From NCBI RefSeq assembly GCF_002795825.1, contig NZ_CP018800.1:1488001-1552000 (forward strand): a DNA stretch of 64,000 nt, written 5' to 3'. This DNA is from Mariprofundus ferrinatatus (GTDB taxonomy: Bacteria > Pseudomonadota > Zetaproteobacteria > Mariprofundales > Mariprofundaceae). The notes below the pieces were generated by a model. It was not told the origin of the DNA, ran no database searches, and saw only the letters and a program-made list of their open reading frames with translations. Below, piece after piece: positions 19,043-28,719 of this stretch (its first letter is position 1; the number at the start of each line of letters is the position of its first letter). The translations under genes were made by a program, and so were the position numbers.

Positions 19043-20167
19043 TCAGAGCAGCTCTTCTACCATTTCCACCACACCTGAAGCGGCCTGTTTATCGCCTAAA
19101 ATGCGCCGAAGTTCGGAGAACTCTTCACGCTGCTTTCGGGCAGCCTCCTCATGGCACAGGAGTGGCATAAGCTCGGCCATGATGTTATCGACCGTGCAAT
19201 GCTCCTGAATCAATTCAGGCATCACAAAACGGTCACCAAGAATGATGTTGGCAAGGCCTGCGCACTGCAGGCTGACCAGTTTTCGCGCCAGAAACACCAT
19301 CAGGGGTGATCCGCGGTAAACCAGTACGGTGGGGGTATTCCAGAGCGCAAGCTCAAGCGTTGCCGTGCCCGACACGGCAACCGCAGCATCTGCCCGCATC
19401 GCATATCCATCGGCTGTACGATCGATCTGCTTTGCACCCAGTTTCAGTAATGGTTCCAGGACGGCCTTGTCGACTCCGGGAGCAACAGGAACCACGCATG
19501 CAAGGTCGGGGGCTTCACCTCGAACACGCTGCAGCAACTCTGCCAGAATCGGCACGTGCGCCCTGAGCTCCTGCGGCCGGCTTCCCGGGAGCAACGCCAG
19601 CAGCGATTGCTTCTCACCCACCTCCAGCCTCTCTCTTAATTCAGCGGCTGACCAGCCATCCGCACAACCTGCCGCACTTGGATTTCCGACATAGGCAGCA
19701 TGCTCGATGCCGTGCTTTTGAAACCACTCAGGCTCGAAGGGCAGGATACAGGCCAGTCGATCCTGCGATCTTTTCAGCTTCCTGACCCGCCAACCGCCCC
19801 ATGCCCATAACTTGGGGGCGATGAAGTGCAATACAGGAATACCTAGCGCACGTATCTTTCGCCCCAGTCGCATATGAAAGCTAGAAAAGTCCACAAGGAT
19901 GGCGACGTCCGGCCTCTCATTTGAGCACCAGTCGAGAACAGAGCGTTCAATCTCCTTGATTCTGGAGAGAGAGCGGAGCACATCGGCAAGCCCCATCACA
20001 TTGAGTTCGCTCATGTGGCGTACCGGCAAACACCCTTCGTCGACCATCTGGCTGCCTGCAATACCATGAATGGTTGAATCAGGAAAACGGGCCTTCAGCT
20101 CTTTCACCACGGTTGCAGCATGCAGGTCACCTGAGGTTTCGCCAGCACTGATAAAGAAGCGAGTCAT
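19043..20167 (-). CDS. lpxB: Lipid-A-disaccharide synthase
   Basis: Joins UDP-2,3-diacylglucosamine and lipid X to give the lipid A disaccharide at the inner face of the inner membrane. 374 aa, GT19 family, beginning FFISAGETSGDLHAATVVKEL and containing ILVDFSSFHMRLG, APKLWAWGGWRVRKLKR and LALLPGSRPQEL. Last gene of the long rpsB-lpxB run; I found no clear terminator in the 250 bases that separate it from mtgA. Confidence 0.96.
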   Translation of the reverse strand: MTRFFISAGETSGDLHAATVVKELKARFPDSTIHGIAGSQMVDEGCLPVRHMSELNVMGLADVLRSLSRIKEIERSVLDWCSNERPDVAILVDFSSFHMRLGRKIRALGIPVLHFIAPKLWAWGGWRVRKLKRSQDRLACILPFEPEWFQKHGIEHAAYVGNPSAAGCADGWSAAELRERLEVGEKQSLLALLPGSRPQELRAHVPILAELLQRVRGEAPDLACVVPVAPGVDKAVLEPLLKLGAKQIDRTADGYAMRADAAVAVSGTATLELALWNTPTVLVYRGSPLMVFLARKLVSLQCAGLANIILGDRFVMPELIQEHCTVDNIMAELMPLLCHEEAARKQREEFSELRRILGDKQAASGVVEMVEELL

Positions 20168-20197
20168 CAGATCAAACCCGCACAGAAATTGAGAAGA

Positions 20198-21004
20198 TTA
20201 ATCTTCTGAATAACCATAGACAGAAATACCGTACTGCCCCGCCAGTTCGAAGAAGCGCTGCCGCTCGATCATCAGTGTTTTTCCTGCTTCAACAGCAAGA
20301 AGGTTGCATCCCGATGCTTTCATCGTTTCAAGCGTATCCGGACCGACTGCAGGAACATCGAAGCGAAGATCCTGATCAGGTTTTGCCACCTTGATCACCG
20401 CGGCCTCTCCACTCCCGAGTGAACCACCGCGCTTGATCGATTCATCCGTGCCTTCAATCGCCTCGACAGCAAGAACCGCCTGATTCTGAACAATAATGGT
20501 CTGACCGATATCCAAACCCGCAATACCCTTGGCCTGCGCAAAACCGAATTCGATGTCGGCCATGCGCTTTTTTGCCACCGGACCAGCCAGGTGGCCACTG
20601 CCAGCCAGCATCTCTCCGGCATAAAGGGTCTGATCGATGAGGGTAAGTCCACCCTCTTGCAGAAGGTCAGCTATGGCATTAAGAATGGAGTCATCGCGCC
20701 TGTCTTTCAGCCGCATCAACCCCTTCATGGCGGTCAAATCAGGTCTGAAATTGCGAAACAGGTGGAGCTTGCGCACCTTGCCGGCCATTACCACCTGCTC
20801 GACACCGGCTCGCTTAAAGGCCTTGATCATGCCACCAATCTGACCGACATGAAGCCAGCAGGTTGAGGCGGTAAGTTTCTCAATCTCAGGAAATGTCTCT
20901 TCACGTGCCGCAACCGTATGAACCTCAAAACCGGCATTGGTCAGTGCCCTGGCCAATTCCAGCGGAAAGTGGCCATATCCGGCGATGAGTCCGATCCTGT
21001 TCAT
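20198..21004 (-). CDS. lpxI: UDP-2,3-diacylglucosamine pyrophosphatase LpxI
   Basis: Hydrolyses UDP-2,3-diacylglucosamine to lipid X, the step done by LpxH in enterics. The 268-aa sequence has the LpxI (formerly DUF1009) pattern: IGLIAGYGHFPLELA at the start, VGQIGGMIKAFKRAGVEQVVMAGKVRK, LKDRRDDSILNAIADLLQEGG and the C-terminal FDVPAVGPDTLETMK. Its location between lpxA and lpxB matches the missing step and supports the call. Confidence 0.93.
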   Translation of the reverse strand: MNRIGLIAGYGHFPLELARALTNAGFEVHTVAAREETFPEIEKLTASTCWLHVGQIGGMIKAFKRAGVEQVVMAGKVRKLHLFRNFRPDLTAMKGLMRLKDRRDDSILNAIADLLQEGGLTLIDQTLYAGEMLAGSGHLAGPVAKKRMADIEFGFAQAKGIAGLDIGQTIIVQNQAVLAVEAIEGTDESIKRGGSLGSGEAAVIKVAKPDQDLRFDVPAVGPDTLETMKASGCNLLAVEAGKTLMIERQRFFELAGQYGISVYGYSED

Positions 21005-21019
21005 GACGGTAAGGCTTGT

Positions 21020-21823
21020 TTAGTCCGACTCGCGACCGTGAGTCATCAGTCCACGTTTGGCACTGCGCACAAACTCGATAATCTCGCGTGCGACATCATC
21101 CCCCTCCTGCAACAGGGCTTCGGCCTCGGCAAGCCGTTCATCCCGCTTGCCACTCTCCTGCAGCAGGATACGGTAAATCTCTTTCAGCCGGCCCACCTGA
21201 CTGGCATTGAACCCTTTGCGTTTAAGGCCAACCAGATTCAGACCAGATAGCCCGGCTCTATATCCGCCGGCCAGCAGACAGTAAGGAGCAACATCCTTGG
21301 TAACGCCGCTCATGCCGCCGATCATGGCAAGCTTTCCGATTCGAACAAACTGCTGAATTGCGGAAAGACCACCGATGATGGCCTGATCATCTACCTCGAC
21401 ATGACCGGCAAGAGTTGCACAGTTCGCCAGCACGATGTTGTTGCCAAGAATACAGTCATGGGCGATATGGGTATAAGCCATCAGCAGGTTATTGTTGCCA
21501 ATCCGGGTCACCATGCCGCCCCCTTCAGTGCCGGCATTGATCGTTACATTTTCACGAATCTGGTTGTTATCGCCGATAATTACCTCTGAAGGCTCACCGT
21601 GATATTTAAGGTCCTGGGGAATCTGGCCTATGGATGAGAAGGGAAATACACGGTTACCCTCTCCCATTGTAGTGTTGCCGGTAACGACAGCGTGACTCAT
21701 CAGTTCACAATTATTACCAATCTTTACATTGGCACCAACTATGGAATATGGGCCGATGCTTACTCCATCTCCGATCTCCGCTCCGGCATCGACGATCGCG
21801 GTAGGATGAATTTGCGGACTCAT
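21020..21823 (-). CDS. lpxA: UDP-N-acetylglucosamine acyltransferase
   Basis: First step of lipid A synthesis: transfers 3-hydroxyacyl from ACP to UDP-GlcNAc. 267 aa of left-handed beta-helix hexapeptide repeats (IHPTAIVDAGAEIGDGVSIG onward) with the catalytic His in LLMAYTHIAHDCILGNN near residue 122, then the C-terminal helical domain (SQVGRLKEIYRILLQ). The start overlaps the fabZ stop as ATGA. Confidence 0.96.
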   Translation of the reverse strand: MSPQIHPTAIVDAGAEIGDGVSIGPYSIVGANVKIGNNCELMSHAVVTGNTTMGEGNRVFPFSSIGQIPQDLKYHGEPSEVIIGDNNQIRENVTINAGTEGGGMVTRIGNNNLLMAYTHIAHDCILGNNIVLANCATLAGHVEVDDQAIIGGLSAIQQFVRIGKLAMIGGMSGVTKDVAPYCLLAGGYRAGLSGLNLVGLKRKGFNASQVGRLKEIYRILLQESGKRDERLAEAEALLQEGDDVAREIIEFVRSAKRGLMTHGRESD

Positions 21824-22266
21824 GCGCTCTCTTGCGGCACCAATGTAGCCGTCAGATCACCTTCGCAAACAAGTTTGCCATCGACAAATGCCTCACCACG
21901 AAGTTTCCACATAAAGCCGCGTCGCCTGAGACAGGTCAGCTCAAAAATCACCTGATCGCCAGGACGAACCGGTTTGCGGAATCGAACGCCATCTATGCCT
22001 GTGAAATAGACCAGGTAATCACGATCATCCTCTACAGACTGAAATGCCAGCATGCCGCCGGCCTGCGCCATCGCCTCGACAAGAAGGACTCCAGGCATCA
22101 CCGGATGCGTTGGAAAATGGCCCGTAAATTGTGGTTCATTGATCGTTACATTCTTCAGAGCACGAATGCTTTTCTCCTTCTCAAAGTCGAGAATGCGGTC
22201 GATCAGCAGAAACGGATAACGATGAGGCAAATACTGCATAATCTCGTCAATGTTAAATTCCGGCAT
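21820..22266 (-). CDS. fabZ: 3-hydroxyacyl-ACP dehydratase FabZ
   Basis: Dehydrates 3-hydroxyacyl-ACP, competing with LpxA/LpxD for the same substrates. 148 aa from the ATG at 22266, chosen for GGAGAG four bases upstream and the typical length; a frame open to 22332 adds nonconserved residues. Motifs: LPHRYPFLLIDRI with catalytic His, GHFPTHPVMPGVLLVEAMAQ with catalytic Glu, FRKPVRPGDQ. Confidence 0.95.
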   Translation of the reverse strand: MPEFNIDEIMQYLPHRYPFLLIDRILDFEKEKSIRALKNVTINEPQFTGHFPTHPVMPGVLLVEAMAQAGGMLAFQSVEDDRDYLVYFTGIDGVRFRKPVRPGDQVIFELTCLRRRGFMWKLRGEAFVDGKLVCEGDLTATLVPQESA

Positions 22267-22310
22267 GTTACTCTCCATAAACAATGTATTACTGATTCCC
22301 GCCAATGGGG

Positions 22311-23318
22311 TTATTTCTGTTGTGCCTTCCACATATCCGGCAGTTTCATCATCAGTGCTGAAACCTTCAGCCAGAGTCGGTGTGGAATTGCCGGGGTTCC
22401 GGCATAGACGCCGCCCGCATCAAGATCTCCTATCACACCACTTTGTCCGGCAAGCTTGCATCCGTCACCAATCACAAGATGGCCGGCTGTACCGCTCTGA
22501 CCTCCGAACTGGCATCCTTTCCCGATCTTTGTAGAGCCGGAGATACCTACCTGACTGGCCATCACGGTATAGGCCCCGACCCTCACGTTGTGCGCAATCT
22601 GAACCATGTTATCAAGCTTAACGCCGCGCTCGATCACGGTGTCGCCTATGGCACCGCGGTCCACTGTCGCATTGGCACCGATCTCAACATCATCTTCAAT
22701 AATTACCCGCCCCACCTGCGGTATTTTCAGAAACCGTTTGCCTGCCCAGGCATACCCGAAACCATCCGCCCCTACTGTGGCTCCGGGCTGTAGAATCACC
22801 TCGTTCCCAAGCACACAGTTATGCGCAATCACGCTGTTGGCATGGAGGATGCAGATACTTCCTATGCGGCTGTTTTCACCGATAACGCAACCCGGCCCGA
22901 CAATTGTTCCGGAGCCAATTGTCACATTCGCCCCAATCACTGCCAAGGGGCCAACATCCACATCATCCGCCAATTTTGCAGAACCATCGATAACTGCCGA
23001 TGCATGGCGCTGACCTGATGCAATAGCCCTCGGATAAAAGAACCGCTGCAGCTTGGCGAATGCAAGATACGGATCATCGACAATAATGCTTCCCAGGCCA
23101 TCGGGTGCAGCCGCTGCATCCGAAATCAGCACCGCCGCTGCCGATGTGCTCTCCAGTTCACTTTTGTAGCGCTGGTTGGCCAGAAACGAAACCTCACCCT
23201 CTCCTGCATCCGCAAGGGTATTAACGCCAGTGATTCGAAGCTCAGGCTTCTCACAGGCAGGGCCACCTAGCTTGCCGCCGACAATACCGGCAACTTCACC
23301 GAGGGTAATTGATTTCAA
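22311..23318 (-). CDS. lpxD: UDP-3-O-acylglucosamine N-acyltransferase
   Basis: Third lipid A step: N-acylation of UDP-3-O-acylglucosamine using hydroxyacyl-ACP. 335 aa: N-terminal uridine-binding domain (about 1-100; SFLANQRYKSELESTSAAAVLI), hexapeptide beta-helix (about 105-300), with catalytic His in VQIAHNVRVGAYTVMASQVG around residue 236, and a short C-terminal helix. Followed by fabZ and lpxA. Confidence 0.95.
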   Translation of the reverse strand: MKSITLGEVAGIVGGKLGGPACEKPELRITGVNTLADAGEGEVSFLANQRYKSELESTSAAAVLISDAAAAPDGLGSIIVDDPYLAFAKLQRFFYPRAIASGQRHASAVIDGSAKLADDVDVGPLAVIGANVTIGSGTIVGPGCVIGENSRIGSICILHANSVIAHNCVLGNEVILQPGATVGADGFGYAWAGKRFLKIPQVGRVIIEDDVEIGANATVDRGAIGDTVIERGVKLDNMVQIAHNVRVGAYTVMASQVGISGSTKIGKGCQFGGQSGTAGHLVIGDGCKLAGQSGVIGDLDAGGVYAGTPAIPHRLWLKVSALMMKLPDMWKAQQK

Positions 23319-23327
23319 ACGATGCTC

Positions 23328-23852
23328 TTACTTTTCTGCATCAAGGAGCTTGGTGATATCAGCGGTGATATCATGCTTCGGATTGATGTAGAGGGTTACT
23401 GGTTTGGCAATGATCATGTCGAAGCCACCCTTTTTTCCATAGCTGCCGACAACTTTTTCAAACTTAGATCCAATGCTCATCTGAAGACGATTCTGTTCTG
23501 CCTGAAGTGCTTCCTGAGCATCCTGCTGCTTGCGCTGAAAATCCGTACGCATTGCTTTCAGCTCCTGCTGCTTCTGTGCCAGGCGGTCAGGAGACATGGC
23601 CATCGACTGCCCCAGAAGATCTTTTTCCTGCTGGCTTATCTTTCCACCCAGTGCCTGCAACTCCTTGACCTTCTGATCCTGCAAAGCCTGCAAGCGCTTC
23701 ATTCCCCGTTGATGGTCAGCTGTGTTTTCCATTGCGCTTTTGACATCGATATAACCAATCTTCAAGCCTTCTGCCTGCACCGCTGAAATGCCTACAAATG
23801 AGACAGCCACCATCGATAACAGCAATGATCGAATTCCTATCTTCTTATTCAT
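23328..23852 (-). CDS. skp: OmpH/Skp-family periplasmic chaperone
   Basis: 174 aa with a signal peptide (residues 1-27, cleavage after SAVQA). The mature protein starts LKIGYIDVKSAMEN and has a long charged coiled-coil arm (about 55-125), the Skp architecture that holds unfolded outer-membrane proteins. Location between bamA and lpxD is the classic one. Confidence 0.9.
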   Translation of the reverse strand: MNKKIGIRSLLLSMVAVSFVGISAVQAEGLKIGYIDVKSAMENTADHQRGMKRLQALQDQKVKELQALGGKISQQEKDLLGQSMAMSPDRLAQKQQELKAMRTDFQRKQQDAQEALQAEQNRLQMSIGSKFEKVVGSYGKKGGFDMIIAKPVTLYINPKHDITADITKLLDAEK

Positions 23853-23883
23853 TTAAACAACTCCTTTCCAACCATTTCTTCTA

Positions 23884-26229
23884 CTAGTATGACGTTCCTA
23901 ATACAAATTCAAAACTTCTTTCGACATCTCCGGCAACCTTACGGATCGGATAGGCCCAGATTACACCAATAGGTCCGATGGGTGACATCCACTCAAAGCC
24001 AAACCCTGCCGAATATCTGACTCGTGATAAAGACAGTGCCTCTGTCACACTCACTGTAGTTCCGCCGACAGTTGCATTAACAGCGCCCCAAACTGTTCCC
24101 GCATCCGCAAAAACAACAGCACGAACCCCTGTCGTATCAATAAACGGAATCGGAAAGAAAACATTAAGCGATGCGGATACTTGTTTATCACCACCTACGG
24201 GTTCTTTGGTTACAGGGTCACGCAGAGATACGCCAAGGGTGTCAAAACCTCTCAAACTTCCGACGCCACCCATGGAGTAGCGCCGGTATAGGGGAGTATC
24301 CATATTTGAATAACCGCTTATCATGGATGCTGAGAGGTTGGGATTGAAAGTTATGACATTTTTGTCGCCAAATGAAAAATAAGATTTGCTTTCAAAAGCC
24401 GCCTCATAAAACTTCTCATTACCACCAAGACCAGCGACGCTGAATGTCAACTGGTCATAATAACCTTCGGTAGTTGCAATCATTCTATCCCTGCTATCCC
24501 AAGTCAGACGCTGGGTCAATTCACCCGTGGTCTGTTTACCCTGCTGAGCCAGAACGAATAATGAAGTTACCTGGGCTGCATTCGCGATGGTCAGGTTAGT
24601 TTGATTGTACTGATAATTGAGCCCGTAAGAAACATAACTTGAGATGGGCACTCCCAACCCTAATCCGACACCCTTTTTAGTCGTTCGATAGTTAGTCGTT
24701 GCTATAGGATCAGTAGCAGTATGGCTCGCATTGATTGAACCACTGATATTATCAGCGAACAGATAAGGGTCTGTCAGGTTTGCGGTAACATTCTTGGTAA
24801 TACGTCCATATTCACCATTCAAGCTTGCCTTATAGCCTTTCCCGAACAGGTTGGTTTCATTTACTTTCGCGTTAAAAATCACCTTCTCTTGCTGTGAATA
24901 GCCAATACCCCCGGAGATTGAACCGGTTCTTCTCTCCTTCACATCCACCTTCATCGTAGCCTTGCCAGCTGTATTGCCTTTTGCAATAGAGGTGCGCACA
25001 TCTTCAACCAGACCCGAACGCATCACATCTTCTTTACTCTGTTGTATCTGCGAACCGGAATAACGCTCCCCTTCCGATTGTTGCACCAGCCTGCGAATAA
25101 CAGCGTCCTCGGTTTTCTCATTACCCTGGATTTCGATCCTCTCAACGTAAACCTCGGCACCTTTTTCAATGTCGAAATTTATCGCAACTGTTCGCTCATC
25201 CAGCTTGCGGTTCATCAAAGGGGTTACTGTCGCAAAGGCATAGCCTTCATCATTGACCCTCTCGGTCAGTGCCTGAAGCGTAGCCTGCATGTCAGAATGA
25301 TCGTAGGTGTCACCAGCCTCTACTTCCAAGAGATCAATCAGCGCATCTCTATCTGGGACCAGATCACCCTGAACATCCACGCCCGACACCGTGTACTGAT
25401 TACCTTCATGAACATTAAAGGTAAGATTGAAGGCCTTTTTATCCGGAGTCATGCTGATCTGTTGAGACTCGATCTGAAAATCGAGATAACCATTGTTCAG
25501 GTAAAACTGCCGCAGCATTTCAGCATCTGCACCAAAGCGCTTCTGATCAAAGACGTCTTTATCAGAAAACCAGCTGGCCAGATTTGATTCGCTCGAAAAA
25601 ATCTCACCTTTCAACGTATCATCGCTGAATATCTCGTTGCCAACAAAGCGGATACGTTCAATGTGCGTAACTTCTCCCTCGTGTATTTTAACCAGCAGAT
25701 CAACACGACCATCGTTTCTCGGGGTGGCGATAAACTTTACATCAACCTGGTAATATCCATCCTTAAGGTAGCCCTTGCGAAAGGTGTTCAGATCTGACTG
25801 TTGATTCGACGGGCTGAACATCTGGCCGGGTTTCAGTTTCATGCGTAACTGCAAATCCTTGCTCGTATGCTCCTCGTTACCCTCAAATTCAAGTGAAGCG
25901 ATTAGCGGATATTCAGTCACATGGCAAACCAGATGAATGCCCTTCTCTACCCTGGTACCAGTAAAACGCACATCGGAGAAAAAACCGGACCTGTGGAGGG
26001 TACGAACATCCCGGCTCAACTGTTTGCGGCTAAGCTCCTGTCCCTCCTTGCTTCCCATCTTGGAAAGCACCATCTCTTTTTCGACAAAGCGGTTACCCTC
26101 AACTTCAATGGAGAGAATTTGAGAAACCACTGGCTGAGCAGCTGCTTCAGCTGTGGCAGGTGGTGTAGCAGCTGAAATCAGCGACAGCACTATCCCCATA
26201 CTCAGCAGTAATTGTCTTAAGCGAAACAT
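23884..26229 (-). CDS. bamA: Outer membrane protein assembly factor BamA
   Basis: Omp85-family outer-membrane insertase. 781 aa from the ATG at 26229: signal peptide to about residue 27 (PPATA), then five POTRA domains (about 40-430; the first begins ILSIEVEGNRFVEKEMVLSK) and a C-terminal 16-strand barrel that contains GSLRGFDTLG and ends FEFVLGTSY with an aromatic final residue. The start is one base after the rseP stop and uses AGGGGAT as ribosome site. An extension up to 26271 lies inside rseP and is unlikely. Confidence 0.96.
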   Translation of the reverse strand: MFRLRQLLLSMGIVLSLISAATPPATAEAAAQPVVSQILSIEVEGNRFVEKEMVLSKMGSKEGQELSRKQLSRDVRTLHRSGFFSDVRFTGTRVEKGIHLVCHVTEYPLIASLEFEGNEEHTSKDLQLRMKLKPGQMFSPSNQQSDLNTFRKGYLKDGYYQVDVKFIATPRNDGRVDLLVKIHEGEVTHIERIRFVGNEIFSDDTLKGEIFSSESNLASWFSDKDVFDQKRFGADAEMLRQFYLNNGYLDFQIESQQISMTPDKKAFNLTFNVHEGNQYTVSGVDVQGDLVPDRDALIDLLEVEAGDTYDHSDMQATLQALTERVNDEGYAFATVTPLMNRKLDERTVAINFDIEKGAEVYVERIEIQGNEKTEDAVIRRLVQQSEGERYSGSQIQQSKEDVMRSGLVEDVRTSIAKGNTAGKATMKVDVKERRTGSISGGIGYSQQEKVIFNAKVNETNLFGKGYKASLNGEYGRITKNVTANLTDPYLFADNISGSINASHTATDPIATTNYRTTKKGVGLGLGVPISSYVSYGLNYQYNQTNLTIANAAQVTSLFVLAQQGKQTTGELTQRLTWDSRDRMIATTEGYYDQLTFSVAGLGGNEKFYEAAFESKSYFSFGDKNVITFNPNLSASMISGYSNMDTPLYRRYSMGGVGSLRGFDTLGVSLRDPVTKEPVGGDKQVSASLNVFFPIPFIDTTGVRAVVFADAGTVWGAVNATVGGTTVSVTEALSLSRVRYSAGFGFEWMSPIGPIGVIWAYPIRKVAGDVERSFEFVLGTSY

Positions 26230-26230
26230 A

Positions 26231-27577
26231 TTATCCCCTGAACAGGCGCGACAGATCGTTATAAAATGCAAATACCATCAACGTAACGATCAGTGCCAGC
26301 CCAATCACCTGCGTAATTTCCATAAAACGTGGTGACAGCTGCCTGCCCCTCAATTTCTCCAATCCCAGATAAACCAGAAGACCACCATCCAGAATAGGGA
26401 TTGGCAACAAATTCAGCACCCCGAGATTCACTGAAATCAATGCCAGAAAACTCATGAAATAGACCAGACCCAGATCAGCGGTCTTTCCCGCCAGCTGGGC
26501 AATGGCTATCGGCCCCCCGAGATTATCCGGTGAAATCGCCGATGTCACCATTTTGCCAAACACCCCAAGGGTTAGCACCGTCATCTCCCAGGTTCTGACA
26601 AAACCGTACTGAACCCCTTCAAAAACACCCATGCGGTAGATCTCAGTCCCATGCAGCGACTGTGATGCCAGGCGTACGCCCAGTCGCCCCTGTTGATCCT
26701 CATCTGCAACCGGTATAACAGTCAGGCTCAGCGTAGTTCTGTCACGCTTTACCACCATGCTCAGATTTTCATCGGCGTGCCTCTGCACCTGGGCAATAAA
26801 CTGATTCACATTGCCTATCGTGTATCCGTTCACCTGCTCAATAATATCGCCTTTCTTCAGCCCGGCGCGCTCTGCCGCAGATGACGGCATCACCTCTTCA
26901 ATCGAAACAGTGAGGCCGGGGTTGAAACCGAGCACTTCGTCAGCCACGTCTATCAGCAGGGCATCCTTTTCCTGAACAGGCAGTGACAGGGAAAGCGAAA
27001 GAGGCCTCTCGTCGCGATCCACATGCAGGGTGGCTGAATCGCCAACATAACCCTTCAGCAACTCTTCCATCTGCTGCCAGGAGTTCACCTCACGCTCTCC
27101 CACCTGTACAATGCGGTCTCCAACCTGAAGCCCTGCCTGCTCGGCAATCGAAGCGGGTGCAACATAACCTATGGTCGGGGGAAGCACTGCCTGTCCAAGC
27201 CAGGCGACAATCATATATGCAACGATGGCAAACAGAAAATTATATACAGGCCCCGCTGCAGCAACAGCTGCACGTTTCCAAACCGGCTGGTTATTGAAAG
27301 CTCTGATCCTGTCAGCTTCACTCAGTTGCTGATCCTTCTCATCGGGATTCTCACCGAGCATTTTCACGTAACCGCCGAGAGGAATAGCCGCGATAACATA
27401 CAACACCTCTCCGTCGCGGCTGCGCCAAGAAAAGAGTGCAGGACCGAATCCGATGGAGAACTTCTCCACTTTAATCCCAAGCCTGCGGGCTACAGAAAAG
27501 TGGCCGTATTCATGCACGGCGATCAGCAGAGCGATCGCCACGACAAAGGCCAAAGTTGTATGCAGAATTTCCGGCAT
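26231..27577 (-). CDS. rseP: Site-2 intramembrane metalloprotease RseP
   Basis: Zinc protease that cleaves anti-sigma factors and signal peptides in the inner membrane. 448 aa; zinc site HEYGH at about residue 22 (VHEYGHFSVARR), two PDZ domains (about 125-290; GLQVGDRIVQVG and GLKKGDIIEQVN), and the C-terminal motif NLLPIPILDGG near residue 395. Its presence next to bamA suggests envelope stress signalling. The ATG shares a base with the dxr stop. Confidence 0.94.
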   Translation of the reverse strand: MPEILHTTLAFVVAIALLIAVHEYGHFSVARRLGIKVEKFSIGFGPALFSWRSRDGEVLYVIAAIPLGGYVKMLGENPDEKDQQLSEADRIRAFNNQPVWKRAAVAAAGPVYNFLFAIVAYMIVAWLGQAVLPPTIGYVAPASIAEQAGLQVGDRIVQVGEREVNSWQQMEELLKGYVGDSATLHVDRDERPLSLSLSLPVQEKDALLIDVADEVLGFNPGLTVSIEEVMPSSAAERAGLKKGDIIEQVNGYTIGNVNQFIAQVQRHADENLSMVVKRDRTTLSLTVIPVADEDQQGRLGVRLASQSLHGTEIYRMGVFEGVQYGFVRTWEMTVLTLGVFGKMVTSAISPDNLGGPIAIAQLAGKTADLGLVYFMSFLALISVNLGVLNLLPIPILDGGLLVYLGLEKLRGRQLSPRFMEITQVIGLALIVTLMVFAFYNDLSRLFRG

Positions 27578-28719
27578 CAGGATATCACCTCGTTGGCCAG
27601 ATCCCTGGCATGCTCATCATGCAACCATACATCGCTCAACTGCCCTACGGGGACATTTTCCACCTGCGAGAGCACCTTTTCGACAGTCATCACAATATCA
27701 GTAAATCCGATGCGTCGCTCGCGGAAAGCTGCATTGGCCACCTCGTTGGCAGCGTTGAATGCAATGGAAAGCGAATCCTCACCCTGCATGACATCTTTCA
27801 CCAGTCGCATAGCCGGAAAACGTGTACTGTCCACAGCCTGGAAATGCAGCGCTCCTGTTTTTGCCATATCGAGCCACGCAATACCGGTTGAAAGTCTCGG
27901 TTCAGCCTGCATCGCATAGGCAATCGGCATACGCATATCAGGCATCGCCAACTGCGCCAGCACCGAACCGTCATGATACTCTACCATGGCATGGATGATG
28001 CTCTCAGGATGAATGATGGCAGAGAGCTTTTCGGCAGGAAGATCAAACAACCAATGCGCTTCGATCAGCTCCAGCGCTTTGTTCATCATGGTCGCTGAAT
28101 CGACACTGATCTTTGCTCCCATATCCCAGTTCGGATGGGCAATCGCCTCTTCCGGCGTCACATTACGAAGCGAGGCTGGATCACGATCCCTGAACGGACC
28201 TCCCGATGCAGTCAGAATTACCTGTGTAACCGAACCATGGTCATGCCCATGCATACACTGATGTACAGCAGCATGCTCTGAATCCACTGGCACTACCTCG
28301 GCACCCGAGGCGCGCGCAGCCTGCATGAATATTCTGCCGGCAGTAACCAGACACTCCTTATTGGCAAGCCCGACCCGTTTTCCGGCCTTTACCGCTGCAA
28401 GCGTAGCCGGCAACCCGGCAGATCCGACCATGGCGGCCATCACCATATCTGTCTCAGAGGCTGCAGCGAGCTCTGTTGCTGCAGCCATACCCGCTTCAAG
28501 TCGGACACCTGCAGGAAGTCGCCCTTGCAGCTCCAAGGCAGCACTTTCATCAGTCATAACAACCCATTCGGGCCTGAGTTGTTCAGCAAGCTGAAGCATC
28601 TTCCCATGATTGCGATGTCCTACGAGTGCATGGGCGGAGAACTTATCGGGATGCTGCAGCATCACATCGGCTGTACTGCAGCCGATGGAACCCGTGGCAC
28701 CGAGCAACGTTATCTTCAC
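27577..28719 (-). CDS. dxr: 1-deoxy-D-xylulose 5-phosphate reductoisomerase
   Basis: Converts DXP to MEP in isoprenoid synthesis, feeding undecaprenyl diphosphate synthesis by uppS. 380 aa from the GTG at 28719, which overlaps the cdsA stop as GTGA and gives the canonical VKITLLGATGSIG; the frame is open upstream but that part lies inside cdsA. Motifs: NKECLVTAG, VPVDSEHAAVHQCM (metal), ASGGPFRDRD, HPNWDMGAKISVDSATMMNK. Confidence 0.95.
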   Translation of the reverse strand: MKITLLGATGSIGCSTADVMLQHPDKFSAHALVGHRNHGKMLQLAEQLRPEWVVMTDESAALELQGRLPAGVRLEAGMAAATELAAASETDMVMAAMVGSAGLPATLAAVKAGKRVGLANKECLVTAGRIFMQAARASGAEVVPVDSEHAAVHQCMHGHDHGSVTQVILTASGGPFRDRDPASLRNVTPEEAIAHPNWDMGAKISVDSATMMNKALELIEAHWLFDLPAEKLSAIIHPESIIHAMVEYHDGSVLAQLAMPDMRMPIAYAMQAEPRLSTGIAWLDMAKTGALHFQAVDSTRFPAMRLVKDVMQGEDSLSIAFNAANEVANAAFRERRIGFTDIVMTVEKVLSQVENVPVGQLSDVWLHDEHARDLANEVIS